Positions 32,404-41,358 of a stretch of DNA of 64,000 bases are shown piece by piece. Made by a program: the position numbers and the translations under genes. Origin of the DNA: Terriglobia bacterium (GTDB lineage: Bacteria > Acidobacteriota > Terriglobia > Bryobacterales > UBA6623). Position 1 is the stretch's first letter; each line of letters opens with the position of its first letter. The notes beneath the pieces are model-generated. The model did not search any database. It saw only the letters and a program-made list of their open reading frames with translations, and was not told the DNA's origin. The DNA lies in contig VXRL01000092.1 in the NCBI GenBank assembly GCA_009838515.1, forward strand, positions 1-64,000, given 5' to 3'.

Positions 32404-33411
32404 ATGATTCGATTCGTTGCCCTCGCGCTGCTCTCCGTCGCACTCTGCGGAGCCCAGCAACTCAAGATTCTCGTCGCCGGTCAAAATCCGGAAACGATCG
32501 CGGACTGGCAGACGGCCTCCGACAAGGTGAAGCTGGTGCGTGTGACCTCAGAGACCGCGATGGGCGAGATTGCCGACGCGGATGCCTACATCGGCAACAT
32601 CTCGCCCGAGCTCGTGAAAGCGGGCAAGAAGCTGCGATGGGTGCAAACGCTCAGCGCCGGCGTGGAGCAGGTGCTGCACAAGACCGGCTCGGATGCATTG
32701 GCCAAGAGCGACATCGTATTGACGAACAACCAGATCGTACAAGGGCCCGAGATCGCCGATCACGCCATGGCGATGCTGCTGGCCCACACGCGCTTCCTCC
32801 CGACCTATATGCAACGTCAGGCCGACGAGAACTGGCAGGGCAGGCCCTATACCCTCGTCGAGCTGAACGGCAAGAATGCCTTAGTCATAGGCATGGGCGG
32901 CATTGGGCTCCAGATCGCCATCAGGGCCTGGGCGCACGGGATGAACGTCGTTGGCGTCGATCCGGAGGACATCGCCTATCTGCCGTATGTCGACAAGATC
33001 GTCAAGCCGGACATGCTCGACAGCGTGATCGGCGACGCCGACGTGGTCTTCATGGCAGCGCCCCATACCCCTGCCAGCCACAAGATGATCGGCTCAAGCC
33101 AGTTCGATGCCATGAAGCAGGGAGCTTACTTCATCGCAGTGAGTCGTGGCGGCACCTATGACCTCAGCTCGTTGGTCAAGGCGCTGGACTCCAAGAAACT
33201 CGCAGGCGCGGGGGTTGATGTCACGGATCCCGAACCGCTGCCGAAGGGCCACGCCCTGTGGAAGATGGACAACGTCATCATCACGCCGCACATCGCGGGC
33301 CGTTCCGACATGGACCGCGGGCGCATGCTGGGCATTGTCAAGTCCAACATCAAGCGCTTCGCCGAAGGGCAGCGGCTCCACAACGTCGTAGACAAGCAAA
33401 AGGGCTATTAG
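32404..33411 (+). CDS. D-2-hydroxyacid dehydrogenase with Sec signal peptide
   Basis: NAD(P)-dependent dehydrogenase of 335 residues. Rossmann motif G163-M-G-G-I-G168; catalytic triad R248 (AVSRGGTYD), E277 (DPEPLPKG) and H296 (ITPHIAG). All residues needed for 2-hydroxyacid oxidation or 2-ketoacid reduction are present. Unusually the N-terminus is a clear signal peptide (IRFVALALLSVALCGAQ), so the enzyme should be exported, although NAD(P) is normally cytoplasmic. AGGAG precedes the ATG by eight bases. It heads a pair with the downstream sulfatase (21-base gap) and is divergent from the GH95 gene. It could serve oxidation of released sugar acids. Confidence 0.87.
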   Translation: MIRFVALALLSVALCGAQQLKILVAGQNPETIADWQTASDKVKLVRVTSETAMGEIADADAYIGNISPELVKAGKKLRWVQTLSAGVEQVLHKTGSDALAKSDIVLTNNQIVQGPEIADHAMAMLLAHTRFLPTYMQRQADENWQGRPYTLVELNGKNALVIGMGGIGLQIAIRAWAHGMNVVGVDPEDIAYLPYVDKIVKPDMLDSVIGDADVVFMAAPHTPASHKMIGSSQFDAMKQGAYFIAVSRGGTYDLSSLVKALDSKKLAGAGVDVTDPEPLPKGHALWKMDNVIITPHIAGRSDMDRGRMLGIVKSNIKRFAEGQRLHNVVDKQKGY

Positions 33412-33432
33412 CTGGCGGAGCATGGCACCGGC

Positions 33433-34827
33433 ATGAACTGGATCAATCCAATGTCCCTGCGCACTCGATCGGAAGTCCTGGCGGCATGCGTTGCAGCCGC
33501 ATGGCTGAGTTGTGGCACGGTTCCTTCGCAACCGATACCGCCCAATGTGCTTCTGATTATTTCGGATGACCACGGATGGACTGACTACGGATTCATGGGC
33601 CACGACACGGTCCAAACGCCCACCCTTGATCGGCTCGCGTCGCAGTCGATGGTCTACACGCGGGGGTATCTCCCGTCTCCGCTGTGTCGGCCGAGCTTAG
33701 CGACGATCGCGACGGGGCTGTATCCGCACCAGCACGGCATCACCGGCAACGATCCGCCCGGGAAATGGCCGGAAGGCGCTCGGAACCCCGAAACCCGAGC
33801 CGCCATGGAGCAAGTGTTCGCCCAAAACGCGAACGTGATGGAACTTCTGGCGCGATCCGGGTATGTCAGCCATCAATCTGGCAAGTGGTGGGAAGGCAAT
33901 CCGCTTGATCACGGCTTCACTGCCGCGATGACCCACGGGGACGTGACTCGCAGAGGCCGGCATGGCGACGAGGGCCTTGTGATCGGCCGCGAGGGATTGG
34001 ACCCGATCTTCGATTTCGTCAACCGACGGAACCAACTTGCTGAGGGCCAAGATTCCACTCCTCCGCCATTCTTCCTGTGGTACGCGCCGTTCCTGCCGCA
34101 CACGCCACACAACCCGCCGGAACGGTTGCTGGCCAAGTACCGGTCGCCCGACCGGGCCGAATCGGTAGCGAAGTACTACGCCATGGTGGAGTGGCTCGAC
34201 GAGACCGTTGGCGAGCTGTGTGACTACCTCGACGAGAACGGACTGTCCGAGGACACGTTGGTTGTTTACTTGGCAGATAACGGCTGGATATCGGCCGAAG
34301 ACACTACCGAGCAGCCGAAGATGCGGGCCAAGATGTCGCCTTACGACATGGGTGTCAGGACCCCCGTCATGATTCGCTGGCCGGGCAAGGTCGCTCCCGG
34401 TCGCGACGACACTACCTTGGTCAGCAGCGTTGACGTCGTGCCCACCGTGTTGGGAGCAGCCGGCGTAGCAATTCCCGACAATCTTCCGGGAGTGAACCTC
34501 TTGGATGACGGGGAGCGAGCTGGGCGCGACCATATCTTCGGGGCTACGTTTGCCCACACGGCGGTGGACATTGCCAGCCCGGTCGCGAACCTGAAGTACC
34601 GCAGCGTCGTGCGTGAGGATGGCTGGAAGCTCATCCTTCCGTACGTGCCCAATCAGGACGTGACGTTAATGATCCGCGGGACGGTAGCCGATTGGATGCG
34701 ATTCGATCCCGAACTGTATGACTTGTCCGAGGACCCGTTCGAGACAGCGGACTTGGCGGGGGAGCGGCCGGAGTTGGTAGAAGCCTTGCACACGAGCCTA
34801 CAAGATTGGTGGGAAGTGCCCGAGTAG
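33433..34827 (+). CDS. sulfatase-like lipoprotein with CRPSL active-site variant
   Basis: Sulfatase-fold protein of 464 residues. Signal peptide with lipobox WLSC. Metal-binding block VLLIISDDHGWTDYG; the catalytic element is C85-R-P-S-L89 within LCRPSLATIATGLYPHQHG. The formylglycine Cys and Pro are kept but the usual Arg of CxPxR is Leu. SGKWWEGN replaces GKWH. The later metal site is VVYLADNGW. The CxPSxAT form occurs in a known subset of sulfatases, so activity is plausible but should be tested. It follows the exported dehydrogenase by 21 bases and is probably cotranscribed. Confidence 0.85.
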   Translation: MNWINPMSLRTRSEVLAACVAAAWLSCGTVPSQPIPPNVLLIISDDHGWTDYGFMGHDTVQTPTLDRLASQSMVYTRGYLPSPLCRPSLATIATGLYPHQHGITGNDPPGKWPEGARNPETRAAMEQVFAQNANVMELLARSGYVSHQSGKWWEGNPLDHGFTAAMTHGDVTRRGRHGDEGLVIGREGLDPIFDFVNRRNQLAEGQDSTPPPFFLWYAPFLPHTPHNPPERLLAKYRSPDRAESVAKYYAMVEWLDETVGELCDYLDENGLSEDTLVVYLADNGWISAEDTTEQPKMRAKMSPYDMGVRTPVMIRWPGKVAPGRDDTTLVSSVDVVPTVLGAAGVAIPDNLPGVNLLDDGERAGRDHIFGATFAHTAVDIASPVANLKYRSVVREDGWKLILPYVPNQDVTLMIRGTVADWMRFDPELYDLSEDPFETADLAGERPELVEALHTSLQDWWEVPE

Positions 34828-35282
34828 CCGAGGCAGGTGGGCGATTCCGGTCTACCGGTGTGCGTTCGCCAAGGGCCGGCTTCGCGCCAGTATGGGCCAC
34901 AGGCTAAGGGTGAGGCCAGCGACCTCTTGACTAGGGCGCTCTAGTTGTTGGTGCCTGTCCTGCCTGCCGAAGCGATTTCCTGCAAGCAATGCCGGTTCCC
35001 GGTGTTTGCAATCCGCAGGAGGCGGAACGGATCCGTCGGTCTTCGGAAAGTCCTTCGCATGCTAAGCGGCGCGTTGCCATGAGCCGACAACGCAACACCA
35101 GCCGAACTGCGCCGGATGTTTCCTTCAGCGCCCTACGCTGCGGCAACGCCCAACGTTGCGCAACAAAACGCCTCTTCCGCAACTTATCGCTGAGCAAGGG
35201 AATCGATGTTGCGCAATCCGGTGAAGGGCAGAGCTACGCTGTCCGAGTGCGCCGGCCTTGCCGGCCACGTCGCGCTGCGCCG
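34828..35282. other. intergenic region with two TTGCGCAA palindromes
   Basis: 455 bases between convergent genes. No supportable ORF. It contains the 10-bp palindrome GTTGCGCAAC at 35155-35164 and an 8-bp copy TTGCGCAA at 35209-35216, 53 bases apart, and a short CCGGT-ct-ACCGG inverted repeat near 34849. None is followed by a T tract. It should hold termination signals for both flanking genes, but no standard terminator was found by eye. Confidence 0.4.
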
Positions 35283-36983
35283 TCAGCGTGATGCCTTGCT
35301 GCCGGCTGCGGGTTGCCGGATAACGACCAGGCCACTTGTTTGGCCGGAGACTGCCTGAGTGGACCCGTTGGGCCACCATACCTGCACGCGCTCGGCCCGA
35401 CCGCTATCGCCGAGACCGAAGTGGAGGTCGTCTGCATTCGACGAAAGATAGCTCCCGGCGCTGGCTCGAAATCCATGTTGCTCCCGCCCGTCCTCTGTGC
35501 GGACGCGAACTGAAGCCCCGATTGCATCGCGATTTAAGCCTGCTCCTTCGAGCCGGACCGTGATGCTGTGACCTGCGTCTGATTGATTGCGCAGGATCAA
35601 TGCCTCGCCATCGTTGACATTGACTACCGCATCTACCCTGCCGTCTCCGTCCAGATCGCCGAAGGCTACCCCTCTTGCAGCTAGGCGTCGCTCGAAGGCT
35701 GGGCCAGCCTTCGAGGAAACGTCGAAGAATCTACCGAACAGATTGCGTGCTAGCAGTATCGGTTCCTCGTGCGCGAGGGCCTCGTCTGAGTGCTCGATGT
35801 CATCCATCACATGGCCCTGCCCGACGAGCAGGTCTCGCCAGCCGTCGTTGTCGAAGTCGACGAGTCCCATACCCCAGCCGGACCGCAGCTCCGAGAGCGC
35901 CGCAACCCCGCTTAGCTCGGATGCTGGCTCAAAGCGGTCGCCCAGATGCCGGTAGAGCCAATATCCCTGTCGGCCGAGGGCATTCACCAGCAGATCGGGT
36001 CGCAGGTCACCATCGAAGTCTTGCCAGACCACGCCCATGCCGGCATAGTCGCGCCCCTCTGCGTCGTATGCAGCGCCGAGCCGGATCGCCACCTCCTCGA
36101 ATCTCGCCCCGCGCTTGTTTAGAAAGAGCTGCTGTGGGTAAGAATCGTTCGCAACGAAGACATCGACCCAGCCATCGCCGTCGAAGTCGTTCAGGGCCAC
36201 GCCAAGGCCCTTCCCGGGATGGTCTGCAATGCCCATCCGGACCGAGGCATCTTCAAAGCGCCCGTCGCCAAGGTTGCGGTATACCCTATGCGTGACCGGG
36301 CCGAATTCCCGTGGATGGCAGTACGAGAGTCGATCCGGCCGACCTTCCCCACAGGGTTTGCTGGCCCCGAAGCTCCATTCTAGGTATTGCGCCACGAAAA
36401 GGTCCAAGTGCCCGTCGTTGTCAAAATCGGCAAAGGCCGCACCTGCAGACCAGCCTCCGCCTCTGATGCCTGCGGCTGTAGACACCTCTGTAAACTTGCC
36501 GCTGCCATCGTTCCGGTAGAGAAGGTCCGGACCGAAGTTCGTTACGAACAGATCCGAGTCGCCGTCACCGTCGTAGTCGGCCACGGCGGCGCCCATGCCG
36601 TAGCCGCGGCCAGCTACACCTGCTGATCCGGTCACATCTTCGAACCGCCAATCTCCCAGATTCTTGTAGAGGCGATTCCAGAATCGCTCGGCAGCCTTCT
36701 CGGGGCCTTTGACCTCACTCACGTTCGACAGGTCGGCACCGTTGACGAAGTACAGGTCCCATAGCCCATCACCGTCGTAGTCGATCAGAGCGACTCCGGC
36801 ACCCATCGTCTCGACGAGGAACTTCGGTGGCTGCTTTGATGCGGCGTGGTGAAAAGCGACGCCGGACTCGCTAGAAACGTCCAGAAACCTCAGATCTGCG
36901 CCCAGAACGCATGGCAGGAGGCCGATCAGCGGCAGTCGCGGGAGCAACGCCGCGAACCAGTTGCTGAAGTCGGCAGAGTTCAC
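35283..36983 (-). CDS. CRTAC1-type FG-GAP/VCBS repeat protein with ASPIC/UnbV domain
   Basis: Exported protein of 566 residues. N-terminal hydrophobic LPLIGLLPCVLGA is a signal peptide; the start is GTG. Residues ~30-440 contain repeated FG-GAP/VCBS units with calcium-binding loops of the form DYDGDGLWDLYFVN, DYDGDGDSDLFVTN, DFDNDGHLDLFVAQ, DFDGDGWVDVFVAN and DLDGDGRVDAVVN, forming a beta-propeller. Residues ~465-550 are an ASPIC/UnbV domain (SITVRLEGAGLNRDAIGASV, VWWPNGSTQ). The family is common in Acidobacteriota and Planctomycetota and is thought to bind carbohydrate or protein surfaces; no enzymatic motif is evident. It is divergent from modA across ~294 bases. Confidence 0.9.
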   Translation of the reverse strand: MNSADFSNWFAALLPRLPLIGLLPCVLGADLRFLDVSSESGVAFHHAASKQPPKFLVETMGAGVALIDYDGDGLWDLYFVNGADLSNVSEVKGPEKAAERFWNRLYKNLGDWRFEDVTGSAGVAGRGYGMGAAVADYDGDGDSDLFVTNFGPDLLYRNDGSGKFTEVSTAAGIRGGGWSAGAAFADFDNDGHLDLFVAQYLEWSFGASKPCGEGRPDRLSYCHPREFGPVTHRVYRNLGDGRFEDASVRMGIADHPGKGLGVALNDFDGDGWVDVFVANDSYPQQLFLNKRGARFEEVAIRLGAAYDAEGRDYAGMGVVWQDFDGDLRPDLLVNALGRQGYWLYRHLGDRFEPASELSGVAALSELRSGWGMGLVDFDNDGWRDLLVGQGHVMDDIEHSDEALAHEEPILLARNLFGRFFDVSSKAGPAFERRLAARGVAFGDLDGDGRVDAVVNVNDGEALILRNQSDAGHSITVRLEGAGLNRDAIGASVRVRTEDGREQHGFRASAGSYLSSNADDLHFGLGDSGRAERVQVWWPNGSTQAVSGQTSGLVVIRQPAAGSKASR

Positions 36984-37277
36984 GGTGTCTGGACGTGATG
37001 GAGCTCGGACAAGGGTCTACGCAAGACCTGTCGCCGCGCCCGCAACATGGCGACGCTCAAGGCTGGTCAAGCTCGGGCTGCGAGATCGAGGCAAGCCGGC
37101 CCCAACGCTCAATGCTCGCCAATCCGACCTGAAAGCGCAAGCATGCAGGTGCCCAGCTCAGACTGTGTAGATGCTTGCGTGGCGCTGGCAGCGCGTTGCC
37201 CAAGGTCGACGCTGGCATAGCCGCAGATCGATGATGGCTTAGACTGGATTCTTCGCGTTCGCGGAGCGTACTCGCCG

Positions 37278-38045
37278 ATGGATTGGGCATTGCGATGCGT
37301 GCGCGGCGGCTGCTTGGCGGCATTCGGGGCCGCGATGCTGTGTGTAGCGCCGTCCGTCCACGCAGCCGAGACCTTGGTGGCAGTTGCAGCCAACTTCCGC
37401 GATGCCTGCACCGAGATCGGCCGAGCATTCGGTGAGACGACCGGTCACCGAGCGGTGTTCAGCTTCGGACCCACAGGGCAGCTCTACGCGCAGATCGCGC
37501 AGGGGGCACCATACGACGTCTTTCTCGCGGCCGACCGAGCTAGAGTCGAACGCGCCCTAGCGGAGGGTCTCGCCGTCGAGGGCAGTAGGCAGACCTACGC
37601 CTCAGGCCGGCTGGTGCTCTTCAGCATGGACGCTTCCTTGGTAACCGGCCCTGAAACGCTCACAGGCGCGGGATTCCAGAGATTGGCAGTTGCAGAGCCG
37701 GAGATCGCGCCGTACGGCTCCGCTGCGATCCAAGTGCTGCACGCCCTAGCCGTGCACGACCGGATCAAGGATAGGCTCGTGCATGGACAGAGCGTGACGC
37801 AGGCCTACCAGTTCGTCCACAGCTTCAATGCCGATCTCGGCTTGGTGGCTCTGTCTCAGGTCGTCTCGCACCAGAAGGGTTCGCGCTGGATCGTGCCGGA
37901 AGACCTGCACGAGCCAATCCTGCAGGATGCGATCTTGTTGCGCCGCGGCGCTGCCAATGCTGCGGCAAAGGCGTTCCTGGAATTCCTGCGCAGTCCCCAA
38001 GCGGATGCAGTGCGGACGCGCTTCGGCTACGGCCTGGCACGGTGA
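37278..38045 (+). CDS. modA: molybdate ABC transporter substrate-binding protein
   Basis: Periplasmic molybdate/tungstate-binding protein of 255 residues. Signal peptide [20 protein letters not shown], then [20 protein letters not shown]. The ligand-contact motifs [26 protein letters not shown] and the PYGSAA segment match ModA. It is the first gene of modABC; the stop overlaps the modB start (GTGA). Molybdenum would supply Mo-cofactor enzymes encoded elsewhere. In the 294 bases upstream no ModE palindrome or molybdenum-cofactor riboswitch was recognised. Confidence 0.93.
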   Translation: MDWALRCVRGGCLAAFGAAMLCVAPSVHAAETLVAVAANFRDACTEIGRAFGETTGHRAVFSFGPTGQLYAQIAQGAPYDVFLAADRARVERALAEGLAVEGSRQTYASGRLVLFSMDASLVTGPETLTGAGFQRLAVAEPEIAPYGSAAIQVLHALAVHDRIKDRLVHGQSVTQAYQFVHSFNADLGLVALSQVVSHQKGSRWIVPEDLHEPILQDAILLRRGAANAAAKAFLEFLRSPQADAVRTRFGYGLAR

Positions 38046-38734
38046 GTGGCTTGACGGATCCGAGTAGTCTCTGGCCACCGATCTGGCTGACTCTCAAGCT
38101 GGCCACTTGCTCCACAATCCTGCTGTTGCTGATCGGCACGCCGATCGCTTGGTGGCTGGCGCGCACACGCGCTCGCTGGAGGGAAGCGATCGCTGCTTTC
38201 GTCGCGCTACCGCTAGTCCTGCCTCCCACAGTCTTGGGCTTTTACTTGCTGATCGCGCTGGGCCCGGTCGGACCAGGGGGCTGGTTGGCCGGGCTAGCCG
38301 GTGCGCGCACCCTCGCGTTCTCCTTCCTCGGGATCGTAATCGGCTCGGTGGTCTACTCGCTGCCGTTCGTTGTGCAGCCCATTCGCAACAGCTTCGAATC
38401 ATCTGGAGACAGGCCGCTTGAAGTGGCGGCGACGCTCGGCGCAACGCCTTGGGATGCGTTCTGGTCCGTGGCCGTTCCGCTCGCGCGGCCGGGCTTCATT
38501 ACCGGTGCTGTACTTGGCTTCGCGCACACGGTAGGGGAGTTCGGCGTGGTCTTGATGATTGGCGGCAACATTCCGGGAGAGACGAAGGTGCTCTCGATCG
38601 CAGTCTACGAGTTGGTTGAGACGCTGCGGTGGACCGAAGCGCACCTGCTGGCCGGCGGCATGCTCGTGTTCTCGTTCGCGGTGATCCTGTCGATGATGGT
38701 CCTGCAAAAGAGGATGGGAAGCGGGGGCGCATAG
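38042..38734 (+). CDS. modB: molybdate ABC transporter permease
   Basis: Inner-membrane permease of 230 residues with about five membrane helices, starting [20 protein letters not shown]. The family motif [15 protein letters not shown] is present, as is the ATPase-docking loop [20 protein letters not shown] and the [15 protein letters not shown] segment typical of ModB. The GTG start overlaps the modA stop, and its own stop TAG shares one base with the modC GTG. All three genes are therefore translationally linked. Confidence 0.93.
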   Translation: MSGLTDPSSLWPPIWLTLKLATCSTILLLLIGTPIAWWLARTRARWREAIAAFVALPLVLPPTVLGFYLLIALGPVGPGGWLAGLAGARTLAFSFLGIVIGSVVYSLPFVVQPIRNSFESSGDRPLEVAATLGATPWDAFWSVAVPLARPGFITGAVLGFAHTVGEFGVVLMIGGNIPGETKVLSIAVYELVETLRWTEAHLLAGGMLVFSFAVILSMMVLQKRMGSGGA

Positions 38735-39858
38735 TGCTGGACTCGGATTCCATCGAAGCGGCCTTCCGAGGGCAACTCGGCACCTTCCGCTTGGATGTCG
38801 AGTTCGTGGCGCCGCTGAGAGGCATCACCGCATTGTTCGGACCCTCGGGCTGCGGCAAGACTACCATCCTGCGCTGCCTAGCTGGCCTGCGGAGAATGCC
38901 GGGACGGCTCAGCGTGTCTGGGAAGACTTGGCAAGATGATTCTTCCGACGTATTTCTCCACCCCCACCAGCGTTCCGTGGGGTACGTATTCCAGGAGCCC
39001 AGCCTCTTTCCGCACCTCTCCGTGCGCGACAACCTGATGTATGGCTGGCTGCGGTCTTCTCGGGCAGGGTCGCATCCGGCTCTGGACTTCAGTGAGGTCG
39101 TGGAACTGATGGGTCTCGCATCCTTGCTAGACCGATCGCCGTCCGCTCTGTCGGGCGGGGAACGGCAGCGGGTTGCCATTGCCCGGGCCTTGCTCGCTCA
39201 GCCGCGGCTGCTGCTGATGGACGAGCCGCTGGCGGGCCTCGATCAAGTCGCCAAGGAGGAGATCCTGCTCTACATCGAGACGCTGCACGAGAAGCTGTCG
39301 GTGCCGGTTCTCTATGTGAGCCACGATCTGCGCGAGGTCGCCCGGCTCGCTGACTCAATGATCGTGCTGTCGGCCGGGCGCAAAGTCTGCGACGGTCCGG
39401 TCCAGGAGATTCTAGAGCGCTTGGACCTGGATCCCGGTGACGGGGAGTTTGAAGCTGGCGTGATTCTGGAGGCTCGCGTGTCTGCTCACGACCCCGAGTT
39501 CCGCATGACTAGACTGGACCATCACGGCCAGCGAATCGTGATTCCCGGTATCGATCTGGCAGTCGGAGAGTACATCCGCTTACGCATCCGCGCCCGCGAT
39601 GTGGCACTGGCTGTGGCCAAGCCTTCCGCCATCAGTGTGCGCAACATCCTTGAAGGCACGGTATTGGATGCGGCGCAGGACCCGGACACGGCGTTCGCCG
39701 AGGTCTTGGTGGATGTCGGCGGCGGGCGTTTGCGCGCGAGAATTACCCGCGAGGCCCTTCAGGACTTGGGATTGGTGGCGGGCAGTCCCGTCTATGCGTT
39801 GATCAAGAGCATTTCGTTCGATCGCCCTGTGATCGGGCGAGTCGCCCGCGATACCTGA
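38734..39858 (+). CDS. modC: molybdate ABC transporter ATP-binding protein
   Basis: ATPase of 374 residues. Walker A GPSGCGKT (36-43), Q-loop VFQEPSLFPH, signature LSGGE, Walker B LLLMDEP, H-loop SHDLREV. The C-terminal part has a Mop/TOBE molybdate-sensing domain (SVRNILEGTVLDAA ... VYALIKSISFD), as in full-length ModC, allowing inhibition by internal molybdate. GTG start at 38734 overlaps the modB stop by one base; longer readings to 38629 lie within modB. It ends 17 bases before the convergent DUF3500 gene. Confidence 0.93.
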   Translation: MLDSDSIEAAFRGQLGTFRLDVEFVAPLRGITALFGPSGCGKTTILRCLAGLRRMPGRLSVSGKTWQDDSSDVFLHPHQRSVGYVFQEPSLFPHLSVRDNLMYGWLRSSRAGSHPALDFSEVVELMGLASLLDRSPSALSGGERQRVAIARALLAQPRLLLMDEPLAGLDQVAKEEILLYIETLHEKLSVPVLYVSHDLREVARLADSMIVLSAGRKVCDGPVQEILERLDLDPGDGEFEAGVILEARVSAHDPEFRMTRLDHHGQRIVIPGIDLAVGEYIRLRIRARDVALAVAKPSAISVRNILEGTVLDAAQDPDTAFAEVLVDVGGGRLRARITREALQDLGLVAGSPVYALIKSISFDRPVIGRVARDT

Positions 39859-39875
39859 ACCGGCGCGATGCGCGC

Positions 39876-41117
39876 TCAGTCTGCGCTGACTCGACTGAGC
39901 GCGGCCCGTGTCGCGTCAAGCTCTGCCTTGTGGCTCTGCTCGTAGTGCTGGCGCAGCAGGTCCTTGCCGTAGTCATTCCCGTTGGGCGTGCGCGTCACCG
40001 AGTGGATGTGCTGCCGGGTAGGCCGGCGCGGCAGGTGGCGCAGGAAGATTGGGCGCTGGTGGTCGAATTCGATCAGGATGACGGGGCTGTGGACACGGTA
40101 GTAGAAGGTGCTCTCCGGGCCGAATTCGCCGATCCAGGCGAAATAGGTCTGGCCTAGGTGCTGCTCCACCTCGGCCATCTTCACCTTGGCGTGACCATCG
40201 GACATGTTGCCGACATATTCCTCCACCAGAGCGAGAAGCAGTTCGCGCTGCTCCGAGCTGAGCTCGCTGGCCCGCAGCCCGGCATAATCCAGAACGACGT
40301 TGTCGCTGAACGCCTCGGCCGCTGCGTTGTTGCCGGTCTTGGTGGTGGCAAGCACTGCCTCGGCCCGTTGTTCGTCAGTTAGCGACTGCACGAGCTCGAG
40401 ACCCCGCCGCTGCTCGTCCTGCATCACCGCCACGCCCTTGTACTTGCCGGAGTCGGCGATCACCGGCTCGGAACCCATGAAGGTTGGCGTCATCACGACT
40501 TGGTCGCCCAACACGAAGTAGTTGACGATCAGGTGGTGGCCGTCAAGCTGCCAGCCCCACGGTTTGTCCTCGGACGGCTCGCCCATGAACGTGAAGTAGT
40601 AGAACCACTCGTCCAGTTCTTCGAAGTTGGAGGTGATCTCGCCCAGCGTGTAGTTCAAGCGCATGATGTCGCGGCTTCGTTGGAAGCCCTTCGCGCTTAG
40701 CCCGGCTCTCATCAGGGCGTAGGCAGCTTCGCGTTGCCCCTCGTCCAATTCCGTGAACGATACCCCCTGCCGGGGCAAGGAGTGCTGGTTCGCCCAGCGG
40801 CGCCACTCCGGGTCATCGACCGGGAATTGCGCCTGGCCGCGCTGCTCGTCAGTCAGGGCCGCCAAGAACGCTCGGGCGGCATCAAGCACAGGCTTGGTGG
40901 AGATTCCACTCGAGCGCACAGAAAAGAGTCCCGTTTGCACGCTTCCATTCGTGGTTGCACCGACGAACGGATGGGCGAGCGCCGCTTGCTCCGCCTGGGC
41001 GAAACGGTTGCCAGCGTAGCGCCGCTGTGGCAGGGCGGTGGTGACCACTAGCCCGGTTGCCACTAGTGCTACGAAGGCGGTCGCGAGGTGGAATCGACGT
41101 GAGCGAAGGAATGCCAT
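39876..41117 (-). CDS. DUF3500 protein (exported)
   Basis: Protein of 413 residues of the DUF3500 family. N-terminal AFVALVATGLVVTTALPQRR is a signal peptide or anchor. Family blocks: FLAALTDEQRGQAQFPVDDPEW, split by WRRWANQH, then YFTFMGEPSEDKPWGWQLDGH, HLIVNYFVLGDQVVMTPTFMG and SPVILIEFDHQRPIFL. The last includes His/Asp residues likely to bind metal. Near the C-terminus HIHSVTRTPNGNDYG is conserved. The biochemical function of the family is not established to my knowledge. It is convergent with modC and divergent from the TPR gene over ~240 bases. Confidence 0.88.
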   Translation of the reverse strand: MAFLRSRRFHLATAFVALVATGLVVTTALPQRRYAGNRFAQAEQAALAHPFVGATTNGSVQTGLFSVRSSGISTKPVLDAARAFLAALTDEQRGQAQFPVDDPEWRRWANQHSLPRQGVSFTELDEGQREAAYALMRAGLSAKGFQRSRDIMRLNYTLGEITSNFEELDEWFYYFTFMGEPSEDKPWGWQLDGHHLIVNYFVLGDQVVMTPTFMGSEPVIADSGKYKGVAVMQDEQRRGLELVQSLTDEQRAEAVLATTKTGNNAAAEAFSDNVVLDYAGLRASELSSEQRELLLALVEEYVGNMSDGHAKVKMAEVEQHLGQTYFAWIGEFGPESTFYYRVHSPVILIEFDHQRPIFLRHLPRRPTRQHIHSVTRTPNGNDYGKDLLRQHYEQSHKAELDATRAALSRVSAD

Positions 41118-41358
41118 GATGCCCTACAACGATACAAGACCGTCCGCTGCATCGGTGCGGCGCGCCGGATACTGCCGGTTAGGTTCCGTCCGGGCCAATA
41201 GCGTCGGCTGCACGCGATTCGCGACTGCCCCGGCATCCTCGTGCTAGATCGCGCAGGGCCGACAGGCACGTGCGCATACCGCTTTTGACCCGTGCGGTAA
41301 GGATGGTTTGCCGATTTCACGCTCCAACCCTAGGCTCACATTGCTAGGCTAAGGGATC

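Noticed and set aside
36984-37277. Molybdenum-cofactor riboswitch or ModE site upstream of modA
   Set aside because: No recognisable conserved stems or ModE palindrome found by eye in this 294-base gap.
41325-41352. Two CTAGGCT direct repeats before the TPR gene as a regulatory array
   Set aside because: Only two short copies; a TTGCCG-17-TAGGCT arrangement is possible but the -10 match is too weak to call a promoter.
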